From: Sodiomyces alkalinus F11
Taxonomy: Eukaryota > Ascomycota > Sordariomycetes > Glomerellales > Plectosphaerellaceae
NCBI RefSeq assembly: GCF_003711515.1
Contig: NW_021167088.1
Coordinates: forward strand, 458,351-522,350
Direction: 5' to 3'
DNA length: 64,000 nucleotides
Under the pieces are notes generated by a model. That model saw nothing but the letters and a program-made list of their open reading frames with translations, ran no database searches and was not told the origin of the DNA. Position numbers and translations under genes: made by a program. Shown piece after piece: positions 45,755 through 58,000 of this stretch (position 1 is its first letter; every line of letters starts with the position of its first letter).

Positions 45755-48004
45755 TCATGTTTCTCCCTCGTTTTCCCGTTTCGGCTTGATGGCATAACCT
45801 TCTATGAACCCGTTCGGATCGCATGCTCTCTCCAGGCTAATACCGCTCGCTGCCACCCATCGCCGAACAGCTTCCTTGTCGATGCGCACCCTCGGAACCA
45901 CCGGTATGACCTCTTTTTGTGCCTTGGCATCTCCCATCACCTCGTCTTCGTCAGTATGAGTCTGCGCCGGCCTCTTAGCCGCCCCCATGCCCGCATCCTC
46001 CACGAGTCCCATCTCACGTAACGTGACGAGGCAGTCGTCGAGAGCAATCCATGTCCCCCGGCTGCATTCGTTGAGGTCCACTACGACCTCATTCTGCTCA
46101 GACCCATCGCCCATAGGGCTTGCGATCCCGTTGACCCCTAGCAGCCATCGCGCGATCTCGCCCGCCCAGTAGCGTTTGTATCCTTTCCGGCCCAGTTCGG
46201 AGATGGGCTTCTCCGGGCCGCCGAGGATGCGTTCGCGGCGGCTCATCTCGTAGGACACACCCATTAACAGGCCACCCAATCCCTTACGCTGCCACGGCGG
46301 AAATACAAGAATACAAGCCAGGTTGTTGTTGTCCCATGACATTTTCTCCTTGGAGAAGAAGCCCACGACCTGTGGTGGCCGGTGAGGCGGCGCATCCGCT
46401 GTGTCTGCCGGAACCTGAGAGTCGAGGGGAAAACCGGGTGCTGGGTTCGCAACGGGAGGCGGGGGCGGCGTGTAGACGAGCAGGAAGTAGTTGAAATTGG
46501 TCACATCGAAAAATACAGATTTCGTGTCGAGGAAGAGCTTGGCAAACAGGGAAAGATTCTGACAAAACAGCTACAAAGGCGAGGCGAGACTCTGGTCAGT
46601 ACGATGTCCACGGAACGACGCCCGGGGCAACGGGGCGAAAGAAGGAAGGAAACACACCATGTCTTGCTCTCCGTCTACCTCCCACACGCTCCACTCCCCA
46701 TAGTCCGTCACCACCTCCTCGACGTGGCGCACTCCGCTATTGGTTCTCTTGCCAGGACCCCTCTTGATCTCAGGCACGGCCCTGAGAACCGACCGGCGGC
46801 CCCTCGGGTGCGTGTAGATCTTGCGGCCAGGGGGCATCCTGCCGCTGCGTTCACAGAATCGCACATGTCCCAGCCACGACACCAACTCCTTGGAGTATTT
46901 GAAGCAATAGGGGCACACGTACAGCCGGTCGAGCATGGTCACTTCGCCGCCACTACCACTTTTGTGTTTGGTGGACCCCTTGGCAGAGCTGGCGCCCGCC
47001 GCTGTACCGGCGCCTCCCATCTTGGTCGTCCCCTTCGCAGACGACGACTGGGATGACCCGGCCTTGCCAGCGTACCCGGACGACGCATCCCCCAGGAGCT
47101 CCTTGCCGTAGTAGGACGGGTACCAAGTACGGAAACAGATGTCGCCCAACACGACTTTATCGATGTTGCGGTCGGCACGTGGAAGCGGTTTCGGCTTGTT
47201 CTTCTCGTCTTCCGGTTTCCGAATCCCGGATTTCTGTGGCAGGATGGAAGTGGATTGATGTAGTAACTGGGGCGAGACATAGGGTATGTTTGGGACGAGC
47301 ACGTGGGTGTTCCATGTCGGGGGACGAGATGGTTGGTGGTGGGGCGGTTGTAACGACGGGGGCAAACTGGTGGGCGGGCTTGGGCGCATAAGGGTTTTCG
47401 TCCAAGGTTGCGATGGAGGTTGGGCCACCTGATACGAGATCTCGGGGGCGACGAGGCCGTTAGCAGGTTGCCCACTCCCAGACCTTCTGACATCCTTGGT
47501 CGTCAGCGCCGGATGGTTATGCACGGCCATCATGGTGGCGCTGCCGCGTCGTCTTGTCATACGTGGTTCTTGTGGTGCCGCTGCCCGATGTTGATCTTCC
47601 GGATGCTGGGGTGCCACGGGTTGGGCAATGGCTGGCAGGGAGCCACCGATCTGGATTTGTAAGGCACTTGTCGTCGACGCGCTGGACGGAGCAGCTGTAT
47701 TGGGAACGGTAGATTGGGACGCAGGGATTTCAGGTTTCGATTTGGGGGGACGTCCCCGGCGTTTCGGCTTCGTTGGTTGCGATTCTACACCGGTGGCCTC
47801 TCCGAATCCGGACCGCAGCGGAGACGCGGAAGTCGGGATGATGGGCGGAGGGATCGGGGTTTGACGCGTCGTGCGACGCGTCACTGTTTCGGTAGTGGGG
47901 GCAGCGGAATGGGAAGGGGAAGGATGAAGTGCAGAGCGCTGTTGGTGCTGTCGTTGTTGCTGTTGTTGTTCGTCCTCGGGTCGTTTTCGCTTCCATCTAG
48001 GCAT
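45755..48004 (-). CDS. MYST-family histone acetyltransferase, SAS2-like
   Basis: Nuclear lysine acetyltransferase; the closest functional type appears to be the SAS2 branch (H4 K16 acetylation in yeast), though ESA1/SAS3 relationships cannot be excluded by eye. Two exons, 48004-46658 and 46570-45755, give 720 residues. A long disordered N-terminus contains Gln runs and an AT-hook (KRRGRPPKSK). The MYST zinc finger is C364-x2-C367-x12-H380-x3-C384 (VCPYCFKYSKELVSWLGH). The acetyl-CoA domain shows the autoacetylated Lys at about 466 (LFLDTKSVFFDV), Cys 535 in NNNLACILVFPPWQRKGLG, and the catalytic Glu at about 557 (VSYEMS). A 33-residue Pro-rich insertion (TPPPPPVANPAPGF...) sits inside the catalytic domain. 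The start is the ATG encoding MPRWKRKRPED. Confidence 0.92.
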
Positions 48005-49323
48005 TGTGGAGGTTACAGGAGAGATCGGAGGGATTTGTCGAACGGGGGACAGGCTGGCCCGGGGCGGAAGTGGTGGAACGAGCACAACAGGTCAAGCGTT
48101 GTGGCAGAGCCTGCGGCACGCTGAGGACCGCAGGCCCTTGGAAGTCCCTGGCCTTCTTTCGCCGAATACCGGGGAAAGTGTCAACCGGTGCTGTTGACAG
48201 CAAAGTTTGGGTATTCGCAACCCGTTGGATGTTCGAAGAAGCGCATGCCCTGCTTGAACGCGGTCAATTACGGATTGGACTTTGGACTTTGAGCTTTTTC
48301 GCTTCGTCAGCTGGACGTGCCCCGCTGGAATGTCTGTGCGTTCCCAGAGGTGACTGTACGGAGTGTGCGTACACAGTGTGCGTACACCCTTTGCATACGT
48401 TGCTTATTGCAACGAATATCGTACAGTGGTTGAGGAAACAGATGCAGTCTTACACAGTATATATATGCATGAGCTCTTGGCGATACATCAGACCGCCAAG
48501 AGCGTTGATGTACAACATTCTGCCCCTCTGTACCCTTAAGGTACCCCTCCATCTCCCCACACAATCGTCAGAACAGGCCATGCATGCTAATTATCGTGCT
48601 TCGTAGCATGATAGGTGATGCCGACCCAACGATGTCCAGAAACAGCTTCCTTAGGTAGATTTGTTCACTTCCCCGCATGACCCTGAACAGTTCCCGCCCG
48701 GTTTGACCGATACCTACCCGGGAGGGGGGGTTTATAGGTCAGAGCTCGGACAGAGACTTTTGCTCTGACCAGAGCCAGGACAGAGAAATTTCTGTCGACA
48801 TGATGTTCTTAAGACTGTTGACAGACTGACCAGTTATCGGGCTCTGTCCTATACCCCCCTAAACCCGGGTAGGTACCGTTGCCCCACGACCCCTTCAAGG
48901 CAACAACCACAGCCAGATTGATGGACTGACCTGCAACCCTTCCAACAATCTAGCTCCCAGTGCCATCTCCTCAAGAGAACCAAGCCTACTTCTACGTCAC
49001 ATTGCTTTCCTGGTAGCCAATCTCGGACATAATCCCGACACCTATTATTTGTTGGCTGGCTCGGTATACCGGTTTCGTCCTATGTCGAAACCAAACCATC
49101 TATCCCACCGGTATTGGTATTGGTGCTGTTCCCTATATTTACCTGCCCTTGCTCTTTGTTGTCTTGTGACGTTATCTCACGCGTCCCTAGGATCCCCTTG
49201 GCGCCGCTCAATTGGTCTATTAAAGAGCGAACTGTCTCCTTCACTGCTGTTGAGTATTAGTTGCCTCGTTATTCCTGCTTCAGGCCTCTTTCCTGTCGTT
49301 ATTCTGTAGTAGACTATCGAACC
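48005..49323. promoter_or_regulatory. divergent region MYST / TBCC, contains a MITE-like element
   Basis: About 1.3 kb between two divergent genes. It carries an inverted-repeat element at 48711-48875 and no other gene. Promoter elements for both genes must lie here. Confidence 0.45.
48711..48875. mobile_element. MITE-like element with terminal inverted repeats and TA flanks
   Basis: A 161-base segment (48713-48873) begins CCTACCCGGG and ends CCCGGGTAGG. The arms stay complementary for about 35 bases with small gaps: the left arm continues through a G run, TATAGG and CAGAGC, and the right arm mirrors CTCTGTCC, TATA, a C run. Each end is flanked by TA, the target duplication of Tc1/mariner-type elements. 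The interior has several GACAGAG/CTCTGTC short repeats and no open frame. It is therefore a non-autonomous, MITE-like insertion; the parent transposon is not in the window. Confidence 0.68.
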
Positions 49324-50692
49324 ATGGCGCCCGATGTGATTCAGCCCGTCGCCGTCGCAGCGGGACCCCACGTAGTAACCCCCCTATCGCAGGACCCGAA
49401 GGAGAAGTTTTACCGTCACTTCCAGGAAGAATTTGCATGTAAGTCATGACTTATTCCGGAGAATCCGGCCCCAGAAGCTCGGTCGTCGTGCGGTCTTGCT
49501 GCTTACAAGCGCATCAAAAGCCATTCGCAACCGAATCGAAGATCTCCCCTCGGTGGCGGTCATTGGAGGTGAAAGACAAGATGCCCTCGACGCCATCTTG
49601 GGTTCCATCTCGAATTTGTCGAACGAGGTCTCAGATGCCTCCGACTATGTTCCTGCCTACGATCAACGCACATATTCAGAGGTAATTTTCGTCACAGGCT
49701 TGCCTTAGAAAACGGCCTTTTGTATTCATCGTCTAACCAACATGACAGGCTATAAAACTTTTGACTGAAAAGCTAAATCAGACGACGGCAAAGCTTGCAC
49801 CTCGCTCTCGTTTCCAGTTCAAGTCTCGCAGTGCCGCCGCTGGCTCCGACCAGGCACTCGGGCGGGCCGCCGATCCCCGTCTTCTCACCACTGCCGGCCG
49901 GGTCGACGCCACGCCAGCTTCCCCCGACGAGACTGCTGACCCTAGTTCACGCGTCGAGGCCGAAGATGCCGTGAGCGATCTCCCCTCGATCAAAGCCAAG
50001 GATTACAACAAGGAGATGGCGCAACCCAGCACGTCTCGTGTCCGCATGCCCAGCTTTTCGACCGCCAAGGAGATTGTTATTTTCGGCCAGACGGGGTTGC
50101 ACATCATCCTGCCCTCCACGGCCTCCCGAGCCACGTCCGCGGGTCGTTTGACAGACATCAACGACTGCGTCGTCGACATGTCCATGGTCACAGCCAGCAG
50201 CGCCCCCTTCGCCAGCCTCATGCTCAATAATATCAGGAATTCCCTCGTCCTCGCTGGCCACGTAGACGGTCCTGTGCACATCACCGGCGTATCGGATAGC
50301 ATTGTCGTCGTGGCAGCCCGGCAGGTCCGGATCCATGAGTGTAAGAACGTCGACCTATATCTGGACTGCTCCAGTCACCCGATCATTGAAGACTGTTCCG
50401 GCATGCGGTTCGCGCCGCTGCCTCCCTCATTCGTATGTGTTCCATCTCCGCCTCCCATGCCTCGAGCTTTGTGGCTGACTACGACGTGTAGGAAAACCCC
50501 GACGATCCATCGAAGAACCAGTGGGACCAGGTACAAGACTTCAAGTGGTTGAAGTCCGAGAAGAGCCCCAACTGGAGCATCTTGCCAGAGGGAGAAAGAA
50601 TTGCGGAAGACATCTGGGTGAACGTTGTCCCGGGTAAACCGGGGAAGGACCTTAGTGACATCTTAGACGCGGTCGGAATTGCGAGGCGCTGA
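49324..50692 (+). CDS. tubulin-folding cofactor C (TBCC)
   Basis: Post-chaperonin tubulin folding factor; family members act as a GAP that releases alpha/beta-tubulin from the cofactor complex. Four exons are proposed: 49324-49438, 49521-49681, 49749-50432 and 50492-50692, giving 386 residues. The N-terminal helical region includes KEKFYRHFQEEFA, SVAVIGGERQDALDAIL and SDYVPAYDQRTYSE, the latter joined across intron 2 to AIKLLTEKLNQTTAKLA. The C-terminal C-CAP/TBCC beta-helix includes NNIRNSLVLAGHVDGPVHIT and RQVRIHECKNVDLYLDCSSH, where QVRIHEC carries the catalytic Arg finger. It ends with DFKWLKSEKSPNWSILP. The first intron's acceptor is the least certain: the obvious CCAG site breaks frame, while an AAAAG site at 49520 restores it. 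Confidence 0.88.
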
Positions 50693-51010
50693 GTAGATAA
50701 TGGCTTCATCGGTCGCTGTCTGTGCCGTATGAATGCGAGGAGACTGCAAGACAGCCTGTGTATCTGCTGTAATTAGTTTCGACAGGAGTGGCCACCTTTT
50801 CCTTTCTGACCGATGGGTATGTATTTTCGTTTCGTTGCAATTCAGTCGCAGTTGCAAATCATCGCTCGCAATGTCTGGCTCACGCTGGCCAGGTTTCCCT
50901 CTCCTTCCTTGGTAGCCCCAGGGTATCAAGTAATTAGGAGGTGACCTCCTACCACCGCGAATCGAGCTTCTTGTCCCATTTGCACCTTCGAGGGGCTTTT
51001 TTTGTTTTGT
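50693..51010. other. convergent 3' region
   Basis: 3' flanks of the converging TBCC and MED9 genes. No gene. Confidence 0.5.
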
Positions 51011-51466
51011 TTATGTCTCCATCTTGTCGCCCTCGTTTCCAAAGTCAACGCCGCGCTCCCGCAACTTCTCCAGGACTTCCCGCTGCATGCGAATCCTAGC
51101 TTCGAGCTCCTGGATCTCCTCTTCCTGTTCCTCGATGTCGCGTTCCATGTCGGGCAGCGTCTTGATCTGCGTGCGGGCCCGCTGCAACTTGTGCTTCAGT
51201 GCGTCGGTCTGCGTGGAGAGCTCCCTCAGGGACAAAGCACCCGTGCCGCCCGGGCTGGCTCCTAGTTGGTTTGGTGTCGCTCCTGTAGGTAACGGGGTGG
51301 AGCCTGTGACGCCGCCCGGGGCCGTGGGAGGATTGGACGCTTGGATTGCGGCTCGGAGACGGGTGAGGATGGCTGCGAGCTCGGTGAGGGTGTCGAGAGC
51401 GTCAGGCGAGAAGTTTGAAGGTAGTGCGAGCGGGTGAGGAGTGGAAGAGGAAGGTGGAGCAGACAT
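51011..51466 (-). CDS. MED9: Mediator complex subunit 9 (MED9/CSE2)
   Basis: Middle-module subunit of Mediator, the coactivator bridging activators and RNA polymerase II. Single exon, 151 residues. The N-terminus reads LPSNFSPDALDTLTELAAIL, TRLRAAIQ, the recognised Med9 helix. A Gly/Thr/Pro-rich linker (about 45-75) follows, then a second conserved stretch LSLRELSTQTDALKHKLQRA. The C-terminus is a coiled coil (IEEQEEEIQELEARIRMQRE, VLEKLRERG). The start is MSAPPSS; the frame is open further upstream but without conserved sequence. It shares a roughly 600-base divergent region with the phosphoglycerate mutase gene. Confidence 0.88.
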   Translation of the reverse strand: MSAPPSSSTPHPLALPSNFSPDALDTLTELAAILTRLRAAIQASNPPTAPGGVTGSTPLPTGATPNQLGASPGGTGALSLRELSTQTDALKHKLQRARTQIKTLPDMERDIEEQEEEIQELEARIRMQREVLEKLRERGVDFGNEGDKMET

Positions 51467-52062
51467 GGCTAAAAAAAGAGCTAGAATACGTCGTGTGGGA
51501 AAATAAAATGCTTCGTTCTTTGTCTTGCAATGTTTCTGGTTTTCTGATGAGTCAAAGTCGGAATGTCGTCGATATCGAGTGATGTGATACAATCCGCGCT
51601 GTACCTTAGGTAAGGTACGGAGATAATTAAAGTTTGGTTTGTACCCAAGGAGATGGAGCATCATATGGATAAGGTAGAGCTGAAATGGAAGGTTTGGGAA
51701 ATGAAAGTAACTGTCGTGGGGTACCCGATAACCGCTCCTGTAAGGTAGCACTAGATTAGAACGGTTACAAAAGCTACTATTATGGATACTCCGTAACTAC
51801 GGATACCGTACGCCGTCGAGCTGGTAGAAGATTCCACCTACTCCGTACCTACTACGTAATTAATTCTGTACCTGATCCCCCGCCATGGATTGATAAAAAG
51901 ACATGCCCCTCCTCAACCCAATTGAGCTCACCACCAACTCGATCTTTTTTTTCCCTCAGGAAAATCACGCATTGCTTATTTGATCCTGTTTTTCTCCTTT
52001 TCATTCTTGCTCCGTCAGATAAAGAAGAGTATTAGCAGAATTGATAAACCCCCTCGGTCACA
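51467..52062. promoter_or_regulatory. divergent promoter region MED9 / iPGM
   Basis: About 600 bases between divergent genes. Contains a palindromic-looking GTACCTTAGGTAAGGTAC at 51601-51618 and ACTCCGTA-type motifs near 51788-51845. A C/T-rich tract precedes the iPGM start. Confidence 0.45.
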
Positions 52063-53984
52063 ATGGCTGAAACCAAAGTTCAACCCACCTGCCTGAGTAC
52101 GTCCAACCATCTCCCCCCCCTTGGTGCAGGTGACGAAGGTTGCATTCTCACTTTGAGATCGTCTGGCTAAACTGGACCTTGCAACCCTCTACAGTCGTGA
52201 TCGATGGCTGGGGCATTCCTTCGGCCGACTCTCCCAAAGATGGCGATGCCATTGCTGCCGCCAACACCCCTGTCATGGACGCCTTTTCCCAGAACAAGGA
52301 CCAGTTCGTCGAGCTCGAGGCCTCTTCTTATGCCGTCGGTCTCCCCAAAGGCCTGATGGGCAACTCCGAAGTCGGCCACTTGAACATTGGTGCGGGCCGT
52401 GTCGTCTGGCAGGACGTCGTGCGCATCGACAGCGACATTGAGGAGGGCAAGTTCGCCGATAATGAGGTTATCAAGAACGCCTTCGAGAGCGCCAAGGACG
52501 GCAACGGCAGGCTACATCTCTGCGGTCTCGTCTCCCACGGCGGTGTTGTAAGTTGAGTAGAGTTTCCCCTGATGGCGTTCCCGCCGCAACGAGAGTCCTG
52601 TCCTGTATGTCCTATATGCTCATAAGGCCTTTCCTCCAGCACGCCAAACAAGACCATCTTTACGCCCTTCTCCTCGCCGCCAAGAAATACGGCGTCCCCA
52701 AGGTCTTCATCCATGCCTTTGGTGACGGTCGCGATACCGATCCCAAGTCCGGCGCAGGTTACCTGGAGGAACTCGTCGGGAAGCTGAACGAGTTTGGTAT
52801 CGGCGAGATCGCGACCGTGGTGGGCCGCTACTATGCCATGGACCGTGATAAGCGCTGGGAGAGGGTCGAGATCGCCCTGAAGGGCATGGTCCTTGGGGAG
52901 GGCGAGCAGAGCGATGACCCCGTCAAGACGATCCGGGAGCGGTACCAGCGCGGTGGTCCGCAAGACAAGGACGAGTTCCTGGCCCCCATCATCGTTGGCG
53001 GGGATGAGCGACGGATCAAGGGTAACGAGCCCCGCCTGAACTTCCCATGAGGGGGGGACACTGGTAGCACTGGTAACCTGCTGACCCTCGTTTCTAGATG
53101 ACGATACCGTCTTCTTCTTTAACTACCGCTCCGACCGTGTCCGTCAAATCACCCAGGTCATGGGCGACGTCGACCGCTCCGTGCTTCCCGACTTCCCCTA
53201 CCCTAAGATCGCCTCTCTCGTTACCATGACCCAATATAAGCTCGACTACCCGTTTACCGTCGCTTTCCAGCCCCAGCGCATGGATAACGTGCTGGCCGAG
53301 TGGCTGGGCAAGCAAGGCGTCAAGCAAGTCCACGTGGCCGAGACGGAGAAGTACGCGCACGTTACCTTCTTCTTCAACGGCGGCGTCGAGAAGCCCTTCG
53401 CCCTGGAGACGCGCGCGCCGGGCGACCTTGTCCCCTCCAAGAAGCAAGTGGCCACCTACGATCTCGCCCCGAAGATGTCGGCCCAGGAAGTCGCCGATCG
53501 CGTGGCCGACCGGATCAGGGCCGTCGGCGGCGAGGAGTTCCCCTTCGTCATGAACAACTTTGCGCCCCCCGACATGGTCGGCCATACCGGCGTCTACGAG
53601 GCGGCCATCATCGGCTGCGAGGCCACGGATGCCGGCATCAAGACCATCTACGACGCCTGCGTCGAGCGGGGCTACGCCCTGTTCATCACCGCCGACCACG
53701 GCAACGCTGAGGAGATGAAGTTCCCCGACGGCAGCCCGAAGACCAGCCACACCACCAACAAGGTGCCCTTCATCATGGCCAACGTCCCCAAGGACTGGCG
53801 CCTGGTTCCCTACTGGGACGAGAAGAAGGGCAAGTACCTTGAGCCCGTCCTCGGCGATGTTGCCCCGACCGTTCTTGCGGCCATGGGTCTGCCCCAGCCC
53901 GAGGAGATGGACGGCCACAGCTTGCTGCAAAAGGGTGTCGCCGATCAGATTGCCGGGCAGAAGAGGAAGGAGCAGGCCTCCTAA
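52063..53984 (+). CDS. 2,3-bisphosphoglycerate-independent phosphoglycerate mutase
   Basis: Glycolytic and gluconeogenic enzyme converting 3-phosphoglycerate to 2-phosphoglycerate using two metal ions and a phosphoserine intermediate. Four exons, 52063-52096, 52195-52547, 52640-53021 and 53098-53984, give 551 residues, the usual length for iPGM. Active-site motifs are intact: IVIDGWG near the N-terminus (split by intron 1), the nucleophile Ser in LMGNSEVGHLNIGAGR, HAFGDGRDTDP, FNYRSDRVRQI, NNFAPPDMVGHTG, FITADHGNAEEM and SHTTNKVPFI. The fold is of the alkaline-phosphatase superfamily and has no relation to the histidine-dependent dPGM of budding yeast. Codon usage is strongly C-biased, as expected for high expression. 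Confidence 0.96.
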
Positions 53985-55026
53985 GTATATCTTCTCTCGT
54001 TGAGAAGAGACCGGGGTGTACAAGATATAGGGCGGGGAAATGAATGGATGATCAAAGAAGTAAATGACGTTCTGAATGAAGACGAAGCCACTACGATGTG
54101 CTATGATAAAGGATAGCAGATGGATGTTTGGATGGCCGGATGAATGATACACACCACCTAAACGTGCGAGGATGCACGTTCAACTTGCGGTGTTATAGAT
54201 ACCTTACCTTAGGAAGTCCTCCGAGTCGTCGAGACTCACCTTATACAGTCCGCTGTTGCGCAGCTAACACTCGGTCCCCGTGTTCCCCAGTGAGGGGGTT
54301 GGGGGGTTCAATTTATATTATTTTTTCTTCATTTATTTCAACTCACGTCGTGGAGTTTCGGAAGAAGAACAGCCATGGTCCACTCGTTAGACACTCACCC
54401 AGTCCTTGTTCGGAAAACCTCACTCAAAAGAGGATCCCGCACGAACAAACGGCATGTTTCCAGCCACAGCTGCACCGATTCCGTGTCACAACAATTGATG
54501 GGCATCAACAGCACGAGTTACGCAGTGATACCAAGACCCTCACAATTGGAGCTTGAAAATGCATTTGAGATAAACCAGAATGGCTTGGTTAGCTACAGAT
54601 AACGACAAGTTGGGACTGCAATTTTAAGATTTCCCATGAAACCAGTCTCAACACATCGTAAGCCTGCGTCACGGCGATGGGAGCCGCGAAATCAAACCCT
54701 GGGTATAAGTTCATTTTTAACGCCTGCCGGATGCTGAGAGGTAACAGTACAACTACCCGAAAAGTCGAGGGCTTCGTAAATTCGTTTCAAATGGTCGGAA
54801 AACATCGAGTAAATCAGCGGGTGCCTCGCTTGCGCCGGGAAAAAAAAGAAGAAGAAAGTCGAGCAAAGGATAAGGGGTAAACAACAACAACAACCAAACC
54901 GCCCCCCCCTCCCCCATATGAAAAACTCCATACAGGAACATAATGTCCTCAAGTTCCTAAAGTTGGGTACTCTGCTTTTGGTACAAGGTATTCGGAGGTT
55001 GCTGTCAGGTTGCAGGTTTGAGACCT
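53985..55026. other. convergent 3' region between iPGM and frq
   Basis: About 1 kb. No protein gene is visible. In Neurospora the region downstream of frq gives rise to the antisense transcript qrf; whether an antisense promoter exists here cannot be told from sequence. Confidence 0.4.
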
Positions 55027-58000
55027 TCAGCTGCTTCCTTCGCGACCGCTCGAGTACCCGCTTTCGACATCGTCATCATTATCGGTAGCGTTCGAGCTAT
55101 CCGTCTGTCTGGGCAGATCGACGCTCATGCTCTTGCTTCGCCCCCGCACAGTACCAGGGGCAGCGATCGCGCTGCTGCTCGTCCGACGGGCCAGTTGGCG
55201 CGGCGGCAGGGCAATCCCCAGGCCTTGTCGGGTCGGGCCACGGGCTTTCGGCTCGTCTTCGTCGTCGGGCTCCCCGCCTTCTTCGTCGCCGCTGCTCATA
55301 TCGTTATCCGGGTACGGAATATCCGATGTCCGAGGAATGGACAGTTTGCGTCCAAATTCATCGCTCGATTCGGACTCGTCTTCCTCATCATCCGATTCGA
55401 GACTGTCCATGCTGTCGACGGAGGTATCCGTGCTGAAGGGGGGTATGAAGACGGCCGGCGGTGGGAGGGCGACTGGCGATAAGCGCTTGATACCGCCAGA
55501 AACGTATTCCATCTTAATAGTGGGAACGGCGGCACTGCTCGTTTGGCGTGTGGTCGCAATTGGCCGCGGAGACGGCGACATGGATGCGAAGCGGTATATG
55601 ATAGCATCAGACATCTCGTCAGAGCTGGGCCGCTGCAACGGAACCTTTGCACTGGGGGCATTCTTAGGTCGCCTGGTCTTAACGAGAATCATGAAGTGAT
55701 CCTCAGGGACCACACCTCCAAGACCAGACGACTCGAGAGTCTGAAGTCGGATGGGCTGCTCTACATCCGACCAAGGACATTCCATGTCGAAGTCGCCCGT
55801 GCCTGAAAGAGGGTCGTGGCCGGGAAGGACCATCTCAGGATCCGCGTTCATTGCATCGACGAAGAACGGTCTCCCATCGCTCAACGGACGGATTCGCAGG
55901 ACGGACCCGGATGACGTCCGCTGTGGCGGATCAGGTCTCACAAACTCGCCACTAGGGCTGCTGGAGAACCCAGCCTGAGGGTCTCGACCGGAAGACGTCA
56001 AATATGTCGTCGGCGACGAATCCCCAGGGTCGCCGGACAAGTCGGTGCAGAAGGGTGCTCCGCTATAATAGATGATCGCACCGTCCAGGCGACGTTTTCT
56101 CCGCTGACGCTGAGACGACCCAGATCCGCTGTTGCCCCACCTCGATTCTTCCATATTGCTCTCCTCGGCCGGGCCAAGCGAGGATCCGGTTTCGTCGGCC
56201 GACGTCTGCTCGGCCGACTGTGCCTGGTGTACGAAAAGAGGCTTGTAGTGGAAGCTGTGTGATGATATTCGATTCTTGCTCGAGTAGGCCGAGGTGAAGT
56301 CATCTGCGGACCCTGGCTGGACTTGTACCGTCTTCCGTTTCTTTCGTTCGTCGTTCTCATTCGAGCCGTCTGTATCGTCGGTGGAGGGGCTCTTCCCCGA
56401 GTTGTCACCGGAGCTGTCGCTGCTGAACTTGGTGCCTTCCGTGCCGCCCCTCCAGCGGATTTTCCGACCGTCGGCTGACAGTTGGAATTTGGTGCTCTTT
56501 TCGGAAATAGCCACCCGGACGAAATCAGGGGTGACATTGATTATGTGCAACTGGGCGAGGTTGCAGAGGAGATTCAAGTAGACCCATCCATCGGCGTCCG
56601 GCGCGACATCCCGCGTGCTCGATTCAGGCAGCAGCTCAGGTGGGATCAAGCCGAGATGGCGAATGTAGTCCATGTTTTCCGAAGGATTCTGCACGCGGTC
56701 GGGATCGAGGTCTAGGGGTCGGGTCGGGCGTTGCTCAGGAAGCGATGCATTCGGCGGCGACATATGGGCATCACCAGCTGCGGCTCCGCTACCGCGGGAA
56801 TATGTCTGGTAGCTGTTCGAATGGTCCATCGACATATAATCCCTCGACCGGCCCTGCTTGCCCGAGTCGCCGGCGCCAACCAAAAGAATAGGGGCTTCTC
56901 GAGTAAGTTCGCTTGGACCTAGGCTCGCAGGTTGGTCAACCATGACAGCCGTCCTAGCCATGACCTCACCCATCACGGGTGCCAGCGATGAGCCCACCGC
57001 CTGGGGCACAGCTGGCACAGCTGGCCCAACCTGACTCAGTTGGCGACTTCGGGCACGCGTCTTGCCCGTGAACAACTGTTCCAGACGTCGTACCACAAGC
57101 TTCTTCTTCTGCCTGTCCGTCATGGCAACATGGCGCGGGTAGAGGCCCTCAGGGATGTCCTTGAGGTAGCTCTGGACTTTCTGCTCGGCGGAACGAGCCT
57201 GTGAACTCACAGAGGGTCGGCCCATTGATGTTCCGGATGAATTATGGCCCGTCGACATGGATGCGTAGGCGGAGTCAACGGGCCTTGACTGTGAGCCAGA
57301 CGAGGAGGAAGCGTGCTTGGACATGGAGCCTGAGCGAGAATATAGACGACTGGCATGGCGAGATGACTTCTTGCGGGGCCCTGACGAAGTCTGGGCGCTG
57401 GGGGATTCGCTAATACTTGCGGCAAAATCGCGTAGCGTAGCCTCAAGTTCTCTCTTCTTGCGCTTTGGCAGCCCGTGCATTTTGATCTCAAAGAGCTTTT
57501 CCTTCTTGAGCATGTCCGGACCCAACTGCTTGTATCTCTTCAACTCTTCTTTCAGCTTCTGTATCTCAACCGTGAGGTCGTCGATGACGCTGCGATAATC
57601 GTCGGTGCTGCTGCTTCGGGTGACGACTGGCGCCGCCGCCGATGTGGATACACCCGGTCGGAGGTGCAAGGGATAGGTAGCCTGAGGAGCGTCCTCGTTC
57701 GAGGAGTCTGACTCCTTTTGATAGAACGGGGGATCGACTGGTTTTTCGTCGTCGGCAATTGGTCCGGTACAGCTTGGCTCAAGGAGAAAGAAATTGACTT
57801 ACCTTCCATGGCTCCGGAGTAAGAGACGGTGGGGTTTTGATTCGACTGATCGAACCACTGCATTGCGTCGCTCTGTCCGGTCTCGCGACTTTCTGCAGAA
57901 TCTTTTCTGCAGGGCGAACCAATTGATCCTTTATCTTTATCCCCTTTTACTGAAGGTGTGCGTTCCGCTGTAGCTTTCGCGGCAGCATCGCGCGCAAGTC

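Noticed and set aside
53094..54152. 352-codon minus-strand frame over iPGM
   Set aside because: Antisense shadow caused by C-rich third positions; the plus strand has complete iPGM motifs.
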